DNA of 16,692 nt from an uncultured Collinsella sp. (lineage in GTDB: Bacteria > Actinomycetota > Coriobacteriia > Coriobacteriales > Coriobacteriaceae): contig CABUQK010000035.1 in assembly GCA_902493615.1 (NCBI GenBank), positions 1 to 16,692 of the forward strand, written 5' to 3'. Shown piece after piece: positions 6,417-13,974 of this stretch. The notes under the pieces were generated by a model. It was not told the DNA's origin and did not search any database. It worked only from the letters and a program-made list of their open reading frames with translations. Position 1 is the first letter of the stretch. Each line of letters begins with the position of its first letter. Made by a program: the position numbers and the translations under genes.

Positions 6417-9254
6417 CTATAGCGAAACGGATCCGTTTTTCTTGATGCGGGCGAGTATGTTTTTGAGCTTGTTAAAGTCGAGCGGTTTGGACAGATGGGC
6501 GTTCATGCCGGCGTCGTGTGCCGCCTTGGCGTCTTCGGCAAAGGCGTTGGCGGTGAGCGCGATGATGGGGATATCGGCTGCATCGACCTTCTCGCTCAGA
6601 CGAATCACGCGGGTTGCCTCGTAGCCGTCCATGTCCGGCATCATGATGTCCATCAAAATGGCATCGAAGCTGCCGGCGGGATGCGACAGGTACAGATCGA
6701 CGACTTCGTTGCCGTTGGCGGCGCGGGTGACCACTATGCCCTCGGATTCTAGCAGCGCCTGGGCAATCTCGGCATTCAATTCGTTGTCTTCGGCGAGCAG
6801 CACGTTCATGTCGGCGAGCGAGCAGTCGGGCGCACTCTCAACCGTATTCGCCCGCGCCTGGGGATTCTCGTCGATATCGAGCGGAATCTCCACGTAGAAC
6901 GAGGTGCCCACATGGAGCTCACTGGTGACTTCGATGGTGCCGCCCATCAGTTCAATAAGCGACTTGACGATTGGCATGCCCATGCCGGTTCCTTGGAACT
7001 TGCTGCGCGCATCGTCACCTTCTTGGGCAAACGGCTCATAGATATGCTTTAAAAACTTGGGAGTCATACCAATGCCGGTATCCGAAACGCTAAAGCAAAA
7101 GAGCGCGCGCCCGTTATCGAGTGGCTTGGTATTTGAGCTAAAGGTGACGGAGCCGCCGTGCTTGTTGTACTTAATGCTGTTGTCTAACAGGTTGATCATG
7201 ATCTGTCGGATATGGGTGGGACTGCCGATCATGTATGGCCCCGTGGCGTACGGCAGACTATTGTCCTGCATTGTGATGGCGTTACTGGACGCGCGGAGCT
7301 TGCACAGCACCAGTGTATCGTCACAGAGCTCTTTGAGGTTAAAAGGCGCATGCTCCAGTGTTAGCTTGCGGTCTTCGATTTTGTCCATCTCGAGGATGTC
7401 GTTGATCAGCGAGAGCAGGTGATTGGCGGCAACGCGCGCCTTGGCACGGCTCTCGCGGGCGACCTGGATATCGCCTTCCTTCAATTCCTCGATCTCGATA
7501 AGGCCCAGGATACCGTTGAGCGGCGTTCGGATGTCGTGGCTCATGCGCGTGAGGAATGCCGTCTTAGCGGCGTTGGCAGCGTCGGCTTTTTTGCGCTCGG
7601 TTCGAGCGTGCACGAGCGCCCAGATGAGCAGGACGATACCGACCGACAACATACCGATGAGGGCAGCTGCAACGGCGGCACGGTTGCGATAAAGGAATTG
7701 AAGCGTGTTGGATTCCTGGGCCGTGTACGACGTAGAGGAGTAATTGCTTGCGGAGAGCGATTCTCCGGCATTGATGATGCCCTTGTTGATGATTCCCAGC
7801 AGCTCAGGCTTTCCGCGCGAAATCCAGCACGAGAGCTCGCAGGTGTCAGGGAGCTCGACCGTCTCGCAGTCCTCGAGATCATAACGATCGCCGAGGGTTT
7901 TTACGCGTGAACTGGGAGCGACGACGCAGCGCGCCGTTCCCCTCCTGAGGGCGTCGAACGCTTCATCGTCGGATCGGTATTCGGTCACGGTCGCTGTGGG
8001 GAACAGACTTTCAAGTACGTTTCGATTGATAAACGATGATTTGGTGCAGGCGATGTTCTGAAGGTCTTTGTTCAGGTTGCTTCCGCTGTGGATGGCGGTG
8101 AGGGATATGGTCCCCAACGATACCGACTGCACAACGCCTGATTGCTCGACAAACCAGTAATCTCGGTATACCGGCAGCGCGACGTCTATGCTTCCCTTTG
8201 ACAGGGCCTTTGACATCATCTTGTAGCTATCAAAGGCGACGGTTTTGACCGTAATGCCAAATTTATCGTGCAACGTCGTCGCAAGCGATGCGAGCGAGCC
8301 TTCCATTTTGCCGTCTTCGTCTTCGTTGCAGTAGGGGAGTTTGCCCGTAATGTAGCCGAGCGTGATGGTGCTGTTGTTCGCCTTGAGCCAGGCGCGCTCA
8401 TCGCCGGTGAGCGAGGATGATCCGCTGTTTTGCGCTGAATAGTTCGATTTGACCTCGTCGTTATAGCGGGGGTTGACGCGGTTGATTGCCGCCATTGCGG
8501 AGTTGATGTTGTCCATCAGGTCGGGGCGGCTTTTGGGAACGGCAAAGTAGTAGTCGCTCGAACCGACGTAGAACATGGGCGACGCCTCGGGCGACGAAAT
8601 GGTGTCGTTCATGATGATGGCGTCGACCTCGCCGTTTGCGAGCGCGTCAAAGAGAACGGAGCCTCCGTCATACTCCCTGTATGTGCAGGCGATTCCCTCG
8701 TTGGCGAGCCACTGCTGGCCGACGATGGTTTGCATAACACCGGAGTTGTAACCGATGGTGAGACCCTGGAGTGCTTGAGGGTCACCCTTGGCCAGGTCGT
8801 CACGGTCGGGCCTGGCGTAGATGTAGTAGCGCTCGGTGCCCTCAGGGTTCGAGGAAAAGAGCAGCTTTTGGGCGCGTTCCTCGGAGTAGGAGATGTTGGG
8901 CATGAGGTCGATCTCGCCTGCCTCGAGCATGTCCATAAGCTCGGTGAAGGTGCCGGAGACGTATTCGTACCGCCAGCCGGGCGTGTAGTACGACAGGGTC
9001 TGGAGGTACTCGTAACCCCATCCCGAGAGACGCTCGCCGGGGGTGCCGTTCTGGAAGCCCTCGTTGTTGACGAGCCAGCCGACGCGGACCGTCTTGACTG
9101 GCTGACTAGAGTCATCGGCAAAAGCCTGGACAGGCGCGATGGAACTCAGTGCGGCAAGCGCGGCAAGCACAATGGCCAGGGCGCGACATATAACTGAACG
9201 AAGGACAGTGGCAGCTCTCACATGCAATCCTAACGAATCGAGACAATACCGCAT
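6417..9254 (-). CDS. BvgS/EvgS-like hybrid histidine kinase with two fused solute-binding domains
   Basis: 945 residues from the ATG at 9254. Residues about 12-44 are a signal peptide (likely cleavage after VQA), followed by two extracytoplasmic SBP_bac_3 domains (about 55-275 and 296-505), one membrane helix (526-549), and HisKA with FLTRMSHDIRTPLNGI and H573. The HATPase_c domain has N-box INLLDNSIKYN, then SDTGIGM and GTGMGMPI. The C-terminal receiver has AEDNELNAEIAQ, phospho-acceptor D869 (LMDIMMPDMDG) and LSKP. The order matches BvgS/EvgS sensors but without PAS or HPt domains. The true start may be the GTG at 9221: it has TAGGA six bases upstream and gives a cleaner signal peptide, whereas the ATG at 9254 has no clear ribosome site and overlaps the likely promoter. 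No cognate response regulator lies nearby. The output pathway and ligands are unknown. Confidence 0.92.
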   Translation of the reverse strand: MRYCLDSLGLHVRAATVLRSVICRALAIVLAALAALSSIAPVQAFADDSSQPVKTVRVGWLVNNEGFQNGTPGERLSGWGYEYLQTLSYYTPGWRYEYVSGTFTELMDMLEAGEIDLMPNISYSEERAQKLLFSSNPEGTERYYIYARPDRDDLAKGDPQALQGLTIGYNSGVMQTIVGQQWLANEGIACTYREYDGGSVLFDALANGEVDAIIMNDTISSPEASPMFYVGSSDYYFAVPKSRPDLMDNINSAMAAINRVNPRYNDEVKSNYSAQNSGSSSLTGDERAWLKANNSTITLGYITGKLPYCNEDEDGKMEGSLASLATTLHDKFGITVKTVAFDSYKMMSKALSKGSIDVALPVYRDYWFVEQSGVVQSVSLGTISLTAIHSGSNLNKDLQNIACTKSSFINRNVLESLFPTATVTEYRSDDEAFDALRRGTARCVVAPSSRVKTLGDRYDLEDCETVELPDTCELSCWISRGKPELLGIINKGIINAGESLSASNYSSTSYTAQESNTLQFLYRNRAAVAAALIGMLSVGIVLLIWALVHARTERKKADAANAAKTAFLTRMSHDIRTPLNGILGLIEIEELKEGDIQVARESRAKARVAANHLLSLINDILEMDKIEDRKLTLEHAPFNLKELCDDTLVLCKLRASSNAITMQDNSLPYATGPYMIGSPTHIRQIMINLLDNSIKYNKHGGSVTFSSNTKPLDNGRALFCFSVSDTGIGMTPKFLKHIYEPFAQEGDDARSKFQGTGMGMPIVKSLIELMGGTIEVTSELHVGTSFYVEIPLDIDENPQARANTVESAPDCSLADMNVLLAEDNELNAEIAQALLESEGIVVTRAANGNEVVDLYLSHPAGSFDAILMDIMMPDMDGYEATRVIRLSEKVDAADIPIIALTANAFAEDAKAAHDAGMNAHLSKPLDFNKLKNILARIKKNGSVSL
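9243..9248 (-). promoter_or_regulatory. Possible -10 element for the fused kinase
   Basis: Minus-strand TATTGT lies just downstream of the ATG at 9254 and about 22 bases before the GTG at 9221. If used, transcription would start near 9236 and only the GTG start would be translated. No good -35 is visible. Weak. Confidence 0.25.
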
Positions 9255-9313
9255 AAGGATACCAGCTCAGCCTGCCCAGTCGGCAGCTGTACCACTAAAC
9301 GCTCCCGCCCGGC

Positions 9314-9370
9314 AGTCATTGGGGACGTTCTTAAACGACTAGTCATTTAAGAACGTCCCCAATGACTAGT
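9314..9370. repeat. REP-like palindrome, 22-bp perfect arms with nested hairpin
   Basis: The arms 9314-9335 and 9346-9367 are perfect reverse complements (22 bp). Their 10-base centre itself contains the palindrome GACTAGTC (9337-9344). A second nested inverted repeat, ACTAGTCATT (9338-9347) with AATGACTAGT (9361-9370), shares the right arm. The arms carry the GGGGACGTTCTTAA core. It lies between two divergent genes, so it is not a terminator for either. The form resembles REP/BIME elements moved by REP-associated Y1 transposases; no such transposase is in the window. Confidence 0.85.
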
Positions 9371-9392
9371 TCCGTTTGCTGGGGAGGCGTGG

Positions 9393-9398
9393 GACAAT
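9393..9398 (+). promoter_or_regulatory. Possible -10 element of the channel-LOG operon
   Basis: GACAAT followed by AC lies 40 bases upstream of the channel ATG, immediately after the palindromic repeat. A poor -35 candidate (TTCCGT) sits 17 bases upstream of it. Its form and distance match the boxes before other plus-strand genes. Confidence 0.35.
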
Positions 9399-9438
9399 AC
9401 CGAGCGAACGTGATTGGTTGTCCGTGGAAGGGGTCGCG

Positions 9439-9864
9439 ATGAAAAAGCTCAGGACGCTTGCCGACGTGCTGCGACAGGCTGGCTTTGCACGCATCACGGG
9501 CCTGTTTCTTATTTTCTATCTGCTTTGCTCGACGGCTGTCTGGCTGTCCGAGCCCACGACCCTCACGTTTGGTGATGGTCTCTGGTTTAGCTTTGAGACG
9601 GTCTCGACGATCGGCTTTGGCGATATCCCCGCTGAAACGCCGGTTGCCCGCGGCATTACCGTTATCCTAAGCGTCATCAGTATCTTCTATATCGCCATGC
9701 TTACGGGCGTGGCGGTGAACTACTGCAATACGCTCATTAAACTGCGCCAAAAGGACACCATGGCGCGCTTTATGGACGATCTTGAGCATTTGGAAGAACT
9801 CGACCGCGACCAGCTCGCCGATCTGTCGCGCCGTGTGCGCGAGTATCGTCGACGCCAGCGCTAA
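9439..9864 (+). CDS. Two-helix potassium channel family protein
   Basis: A 141-residue protein with a helix at about 20-37, a pore helix (GLWFSFETVS), the selectivity filter TIGFGD at residues 57-62 and a second helix at about 73-96, i.e. the minimal TM-pore-TM ion channel (Ion_trans_2). The filter is the TIGFGD variant of TVGYGD, found in many prokaryotic K+ channels. The C-terminal 40 residues are charged and probably helical (DDLEHLEELDRDQLADLSRRVREY); there is no RCK domain, so ligand gating is not evident. Family knowledge: such proteins form tetramers conducting K+ in the cytoplasmic membrane. The ATG at 9439 is preceded by GGAAGGGG (9426-9433). The LOG-family gene starts 36 bases downstream and is probably in the same transcript. 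Confidence 0.87.
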   Translation: MKKLRTLADVLRQAGFARITGLFLIFYLLCSTAVWLSEPTTLTFGDGLWFSFETVSTIGFGDIPAETPVARGITVILSVISIFYIAMLTGVAVNYCNTLIKLRQKDTMARFMDDLEHLEELDRDQLADLSRRVREYRRRQR

Positions 9865-9900
9865 GACGAACGTCGTGCGCCACAACAAGGGGGACCAAAC

Positions 9901-10434
9901 ATGAACATCACCGTCTACCTGGGCGCGAGCGTCGGCAACGACCCGGCGTTTCTGCCCGCAGTGCAGGAGCTGGGCAACTGGATTGGCGCCAACGGGCACG
10001 CGCTGGTATACGGCGGGTCCAAATCGGGCCTGATGGGCGCGCTCGCCGATAGCGTGCTCGAGGCAGGCGGACACGTGACGGGTGTTGAGCCGAGCTTTTT
10101 TATCGAGGCCGAGTTTCAACATGACGGTATCGACGACCTTATCGTGACGAGCGATATGGCGGAGCGCAAGGCCAAGATGATTGAGCTCGGTGATGTGTTC
10201 ATTGCCTTTCCGGGCGGCACGGGCACGCTCGAGGAGATTGCCGAGGTCATGTCCGCGGTATCGTTGGGGCACTTGAGCGCGCCGTGCATCCTGTATAACC
10301 TGGACGGTTACTACAACGACCTCAAGGCGCTGCTCGGGCACATGATTGATAAAGGACTTTCGAGCCCGAGGCGCCAGCAAGGCATCTACTTTGCCGACGA
10401 TTTGCGCGAGATTGCCTCGATTATCAACGGATAA
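9901..10434 (+). CDS. LOG-family (TIGR00730-type) nucleotide 5'-monophosphate phosphoribohydrolase
   Basis: A 177-residue Rossmann-like protein with the family signature PGGTGTLEE (104-112), the nucleotide-binding GG of LVYGGSKSGLMG (36-46) and the MAERKAKM segment (86-93) carrying the conserved Arg-Lys pair. Family knowledge: LOG proteins cleave the N-glycosidic bond of nucleotide monophosphates (AMP and cytokinin ribotides), releasing ribose 5-phosphate and the base. In bacteria without plant hosts the likely role is nucleotide salvage or housecleaning; this is inference. GGGGG lies 7 bases before the ATG. It sits directly behind the channel gene; the pairing has no obvious metabolic logic and may simply be shared transcription. 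Confidence 0.9.
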   Translation: MNITVYLGASVGNDPAFLPAVQELGNWIGANGHALVYGGSKSGLMGALADSVLEAGGHVTGVEPSFFIEAEFQHDGIDDLIVTSDMAERKAKMIELGDVFIAFPGGTGTLEEIAEVMSAVSLGHLSAPCILYNLDGYYNDLKALLGHMIDKGLSSPRRQQGIYFADDLREIASIING

Positions 10435-10514
10435 GTCTTGAGCCTGCCCCACTATGGCTCCCAATGGTGCCGTTCGCGGCGTGGATGGTTGGCTCGTTCG
10501 GGCAACGCTCGCTC

Positions 10515-10520
10515 TACAAT
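10515..10520 (+). promoter_or_regulatory. Possible -10 element of the ClC gene
   Basis: TACAAT followed by AAAA lies 39 bases upstream of the ClC start codon in a 125-base gap. No strong -35 at the usual distance (TTGGCT lies 20 bases upstream, slightly too far). Good -10, partial promoter. Confidence 0.4.
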
Positions 10521-10559
10521 AAAACGTATCTATGTCGACTTTGACCGCGGGAGGTCCCG

Positions 10560-11849
10560 ATGGACAACCTTGCCAAACCCACAAACCGCGCACTGTTTTT
10601 AGTTAGCGTTGCCGTGACCGGTGCGTTCGCAGGTGCCGCGGTCTGGCTGTTCTTTTTTGCGATGGAGCACGGTATCGACTATCTATGGACCGAGATTCCG
10701 CACGCGCTGGGCGTCTCTTCGCCCGAGCTTGCCAGCGGCCCGTTTGGCTTTCTGCCGTACCCGTTTTTTGTCTGTCTGCTGGGCGGCCTGTTAATCGGTC
10801 TGTACGAAAAGATGACAGGCGCCAAGACCGATGACCTCAACCAGGTGATGGCTAAGGTTAAGCAAGACGGGCGCTACCCGTACGACAACCTGGGCAAGCT
10901 TTCGCTCGCGGCATTGCTGCCGCTGCTGTTTGGCGGAAGCATTGGACCGGAGGCCGGCCTGACCGGCGTTATCGCCGGTCTGTGCAGCTGGGTCGGCGAC
11001 CGCATGCGTCGCTTTGGCGCCGAGTTTAGGGAGCTCACGTTGCTGGGCACCCAGGCTGCCCTGACGGCGCTCTTTACCGCGCCCGTCTTTGGCTTTGTGG
11101 CGCCGCTTGCCGGTAGCGCCGACGGCGACGAGGGCTCTGCGTCCGGCGAGATCACCATCAAGCTGCCCAAGGCGCAAAAGACGGTGGTCTACGGTATTGC
11201 GATTGCCGGCGGTCTGGGTACCTACCTGCTGCTTGGCCAGCTTGTGGGCGGCGGCATGGGCATGCCCAGGTTCGAGTCCGCCGAGGTGGGCAACCTAGAG
11301 CTTACCTGGCTCGTCCCTCTGTCGTTGATCGGAACAATCTGCGGCTGGCTGTACTTTGTCTCTGAGCACGCGAGCGAAGCGCTTGCCCATGCAATAGGGG
11401 AGCGTCCTGTCGTCAAGGCCATGCTAGCCGGTCTGGCGCTCGCCATCTGCGGCACGGTCCTGCCCTACACCATGTTTGCCGGCGAGACCCAGGCCGACGT
11501 GCTCATGGAAACCTACTTGACCATTCCCGCCGGCGTGCTTATCGCGACCGGTCTGGTCAAGGCCATGCTGACCCCCGCCCTCATCAACCTTGGTTGGCGC
11601 GGCGGTCACTTCTTCCCGGTTATCTTCTCGGGCGTAAGCCTGGGCTACGGACTGGCCATCCTCACCGGCGCCGATCCGGTCTTTTGCGTCGCCGTCTGCA
11701 CGGCATCGACGATGGGTGCGGTCATGCGTCAGCCGGTCATGGTCGTGGGCCTGCTGCTCATGTGCTTCCCGCTCAAGGGTATCGTCTGCATGATCATCGC
11801 CGCCGTTATCGCCGCCGGCATTCCGCTGCCCAAGCCGCTGCGCAAGTAG
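10560..11849 (+). CDS. Divergent ClC-family chloride channel/transporter homologue
   Basis: A 429-residue polytopic membrane protein with roughly ten hydrophobic segments. ClC signatures are recognisable: GGSIGPEAG (125-133), equivalent to the GREGP filter loop with the gating glutamate conserved as E131, and GGHFFPVIFSG (348-358), equivalent to GxFxP. Differences from classical E. coli ClcA: the first filter motif GSGIP is not seen (that region reads AKTDDLNQVMAKVKQDG), and the position of the internal proton-transfer glutamate is non-acidic (FTAPVFGFVAPLAG replaces FNAPLAGILFIIEE). From family knowledge, loss of that glutamate suggests anion conduction not coupled to protons in the classical way. 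GGGAGG lies 6 bases before the ATG. The EFR1 gene starts 37 bases downstream, so both may share a transcript. Confidence 0.85.
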   Translation: MDNLAKPTNRALFLVSVAVTGAFAGAAVWLFFFAMEHGIDYLWTEIPHALGVSSPELASGPFGFLPYPFFVCLLGGLLIGLYEKMTGAKTDDLNQVMAKVKQDGRYPYDNLGKLSLAALLPLLFGGSIGPEAGLTGVIAGLCSWVGDRMRRFGAEFRELTLLGTQAALTALFTAPVFGFVAPLAGSADGDEGSASGEITIKLPKAQKTVVYGIAIAGGLGTYLLLGQLVGGGMGMPRFESAEVGNLELTWLVPLSLIGTICGWLYFVSEHASEALAHAIGERPVVKAMLAGLALAICGTVLPYTMFAGETQADVLMETYLTIPAGVLIATGLVKAMLTPALINLGWRGGHFFPVIFSGVSLGYGLAILTGADPVFCVAVCTASTMGAVMRQPVMVVGLLLMCFPLKGIVCMIIAAVIAAGIPLPKPLRK

Positions 11850-11886
11850 CACGGTTAATCGCGAGTCAACTCCAGAGGGGCACGAG

Positions 11887-12678
11887 ATGATCCTGTACTT
11901 TAGCGCGACAGGGAACAGCGAGCATGTGGCGCGTCGCATTGCAGCGGCGACAAGCGACAAAGTTATGTCGATTGAGCGCTTTGATGCCGAAGCCCTTCGC
12001 CTTGTTGCGACGGAAGGCCCCTGCCAGCTGGGATTTGTTGCTCCGGTGTATGCCTGGGGTCTGCCGACACCGATGATCGAGTTTTTGAAGACTGCCGACC
12101 TGTCGATTGCTGCCGGTGCAAAGGGCGGCGAGCGCCCCTATACGTTCTATGTTTCGACGTACGGTTCGACGACCGGCCAATCGGCCAAGTTTGCCCGCGA
12201 CCTGCTGCACGAGCGTGGGCTCGAGTTAGATGCGGCGATGAGCGTCAAGATGCCTGATACCTGGACGCCTGTTTTCGACCTGTCTGACCCTCAAAAGGTT
12301 GAGGGTATCAATAGGGCTGCTGAGGCGCAGATTGATGCTGTGATCGAGGCGGTGCGGGAGCGGCGCACGGGCAATATGATGCGCCATCGCGTGCCCCTGT
12401 TTGCATCGTGCGCGTATCATGTGTTTGGGCTGCCGCGTATGCAGCAGACGAGCAAGTTTGCCGTCGATGCTAGCCGCTGCGTCGGGTGTAGCCTCTGCGC
12501 TAAGCGCTGCCCCATGGCGGCGATTGAGATGCGCGACGGCCTTCCCGTCTGGACAAAGCCGGAGTGCGCAGCCTGCCTTCGTTGCCTGCACTGTTGTCCC
12601 AAATTTGCCATCTCGCACGGTAAGCGCACAGCATCCCACGGTCAGTACAGGCATCCTAAGCCAGGTGTGAGGATGTAG
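11887..12678 (+). CDS. EFR1-family flavodoxin/2x[4Fe-4S] ferredoxin fusion
   Basis: A 263-residue protein. The N-terminal flavodoxin-like domain begins YFSATGNSEHVARRI, the phosphate-binding loop for FMN, and continues with VAPVYAWGLPTPM and TFYVSTYGSTTG. The C-terminus is a bacterial ferredoxin with two CxxCxxCxxxCP sets: C198/C201/C204/C208 and C227/C230/C233/C237. Family knowledge: EFR1-type proteins are common in anaerobic Firmicutes and Actinobacteria and are presumed low-potential electron carriers; the partners are usually unknown. GAGGGG lies 6-7 bases before the ATG. The gene is 37 bases behind the ClC gene and converges with the EamA gene only 12 bases away. It supports an obligately anaerobic host. 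Confidence 0.9.
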   Translation: MILYFSATGNSEHVARRIAAATSDKVMSIERFDAEALRLVATEGPCQLGFVAPVYAWGLPTPMIEFLKTADLSIAAGAKGGERPYTFYVSTYGSTTGQSAKFARDLLHERGLELDAAMSVKMPDTWTPVFDLSDPQKVEGINRAAEAQIDAVIEAVRERRTGNMMRHRVPLFASCAYHVFGLPRMQQTSKFAVDASRCVGCSLCAKRCPMAAIEMRDGLPVWTKPECAACLRCLHCCPKFAISHGKRTASHGQYRHPKPGVRM

Positions 12679-12684
12679 CTGCTG

Positions 12685-12714
12685 GCCGCGCTACTTCCAA
12701 ACTGCGAGCGCGGC
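12685..12714. terminator. Possible shared hairpin between convergent genes
   Basis: GCCGCGCT (12685-12692) and AGCGCGGC (12707-12714) form an 8-bp perfect stem with a 14-base loop. It lies in the 12-base gap and overlaps the 3' end of the EamA gene. No T-tract follows, so termination is only inferred from position. Confidence 0.35.
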
Positions 12715-13566
12715 GGTGCCCAGTACGATGAGGGCGAGACCGATGGCGCTGCGCCGTGAGAGTTTTTCGTTGAATGCCAAGCGCGCAAATAGTACCGATA
12801 CGACAATCGATAGTTTGTCGATCTGCACCACGACGCTCACCTGGCCTGTGGCGATGGCGTAGTAGCATAGCAGCCACGATGCGCCAGTCGCAATGCCCGA
12901 TGCCGCGAGAAATACGAGTTCGTAGCGGTCTACGTGCACGGCTTGGCCCATCTTGCCTTTAGCTGCCACGATTGCCCATGCCATAACCAGTACCACACAG
13001 GTACGGATTGCCGTGGCCAGGTTGGATTCGACGCCTTCGATGCCAGCCTTGGCAAGGATGGACGTGAGCGCCGCGAACACGGCGGCGCCGAGGGCGTAAG
13101 CGAGCCAGGTCCGGTCTTGCTGCTGCTCGGGTCCGGCAGGCTGCTTCTTCTCGATCATTAAAAACGTGCCGAGGGTGATGACAGCGGTTCCCACGAGCTT
13201 AACCGCAAGGTTGCTCGTCTCGCCAAAAAGTACGATGGCGATCAGTGCGGCGAGTACGGTGCTCATCTTGTCGACCGGTACGACCTTATTGACGTCTCCG
13301 ATGCCCAACGCCTTAAAGTAACAGATCCACGAAGCACCGGTAGCGAGTCCCGAGAGGACGAGAAAGAGCCAGGATCTGGGTTCGATGCTGCCGATGGTTC
13401 CAATGGATCCAGAAATGCCCGCCATTGCCCAGGCGAAAACGAGCACCACGCAGGTGCGAATGGCCGTCGCGACATCGGAGTCGGTCTGCTTGATGCCGCA
13501 TTTGGCCAGGACAGATGTGACGCCGGCAAAGAAAGCCGACACAAATGCTGCTGCGACCCACGACAC
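12691..13566 (-). CDS. EamA/DMT-family transporter built from two near-identical halves
   Basis: A 291-residue, about ten-helix membrane protein of the drug/metabolite transporter superfamily. The halves (about 1-138 and 152-291) are unusually alike: SVLAKCGIKQTDSDVATAIRT against SILAKAGIEGVESNLATAIRT, both followed by CVVLV-AWA; later VDKMSTVLAAL against IDKLSIVVSVL. The ATAIRT motif is, from family knowledge, typical of half-size (about 140-residue) single-EamA proteins, so this looks like a duplicated and fused half-transporter. The start is a GTG at 13566 with GGAGG (13577-13581) ten bases upstream. It stands alone, convergent with the EFR1 gene, with a long repeat-containing leader region upstream. 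The substrate cannot be inferred; DMT members move metabolites, amines or drugs by proton antiport. Confidence 0.85.
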   Translation of the reverse strand: MSWVAAAFVSAFFAGVTSVLAKCGIKQTDSDVATAIRTCVVLVFAWAMAGISGSIGTIGSIEPRSWLFLVLSGLATGASWICYFKALGIGDVNKVVPVDKMSTVLAALIAIVLFGETSNLAVKLVGTAVITLGTFLMIEKKQPAGPEQQQDRTWLAYALGAAVFAALTSILAKAGIEGVESNLATAIRTCVVLVMAWAIVAAKGKMGQAVHVDRYELVFLAASGIATGASWLLCYYAIATGQVSVVVQIDKLSIVVSVLFARLAFNEKLSRRSAIGLALIVLGTAALAVWK

Positions 13567-13703
13567 GGGTGAAATGCCTCCCCAAAGAACGACCGCGCCA
13601 GATTTACGGCGCTCGTCCGATGATACCGTCCCGCCATGAAGCTTTGATATCGCTGTGGTGAGACAGGGGCCATAGTTCGAGAGGGCATTTGGTTAAGGCT
13701 CGA

Positions 13704-13889
13704 ATCGAAGGTGAATGGTTTTCCGGGAAGTGAACGAGTAAATCTGGACCCCTGGAACATGCACACTTTTTTCGAACAAAACTGCAGGATTCTTAGACAA
13801 AAACCGCAGGAATTGAGTCCCTAAAAATGTCGATGCTACAGGGCGCTGTTTTTACTCGTTCACTTCTCGGAAAAGTATTCACCTTCGAT
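13704..13889. repeat. MITE-like element with 39-bp imperfect terminal inverted repeats
   Basis: Left arm 13704-13742 and right arm 13851-13889 are reverse complements with 3 mismatches in 39. Weaker similarity continues inward on both sides to about 13768 and 13825, so the arms may be diverged inverted copies of roughly 65 bases. The middle (about 13769-13825) holds a degenerate direct repeat of AAAACnGCAGGA spaced by 23 bases. No transposase and no clear target-site duplication are seen. Interpretation as a non-autonomous mobile element is inference. Confidence 0.75.
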
Positions 13890-13974
13890 ATGCTGACGGT
13901 GTCTTTTTGGTTGCCAAGAGCTAGACGGCCTGCTGTGAAGGGCGGTGGTGACGCTATGCCGCCTCGTTTCGTTG

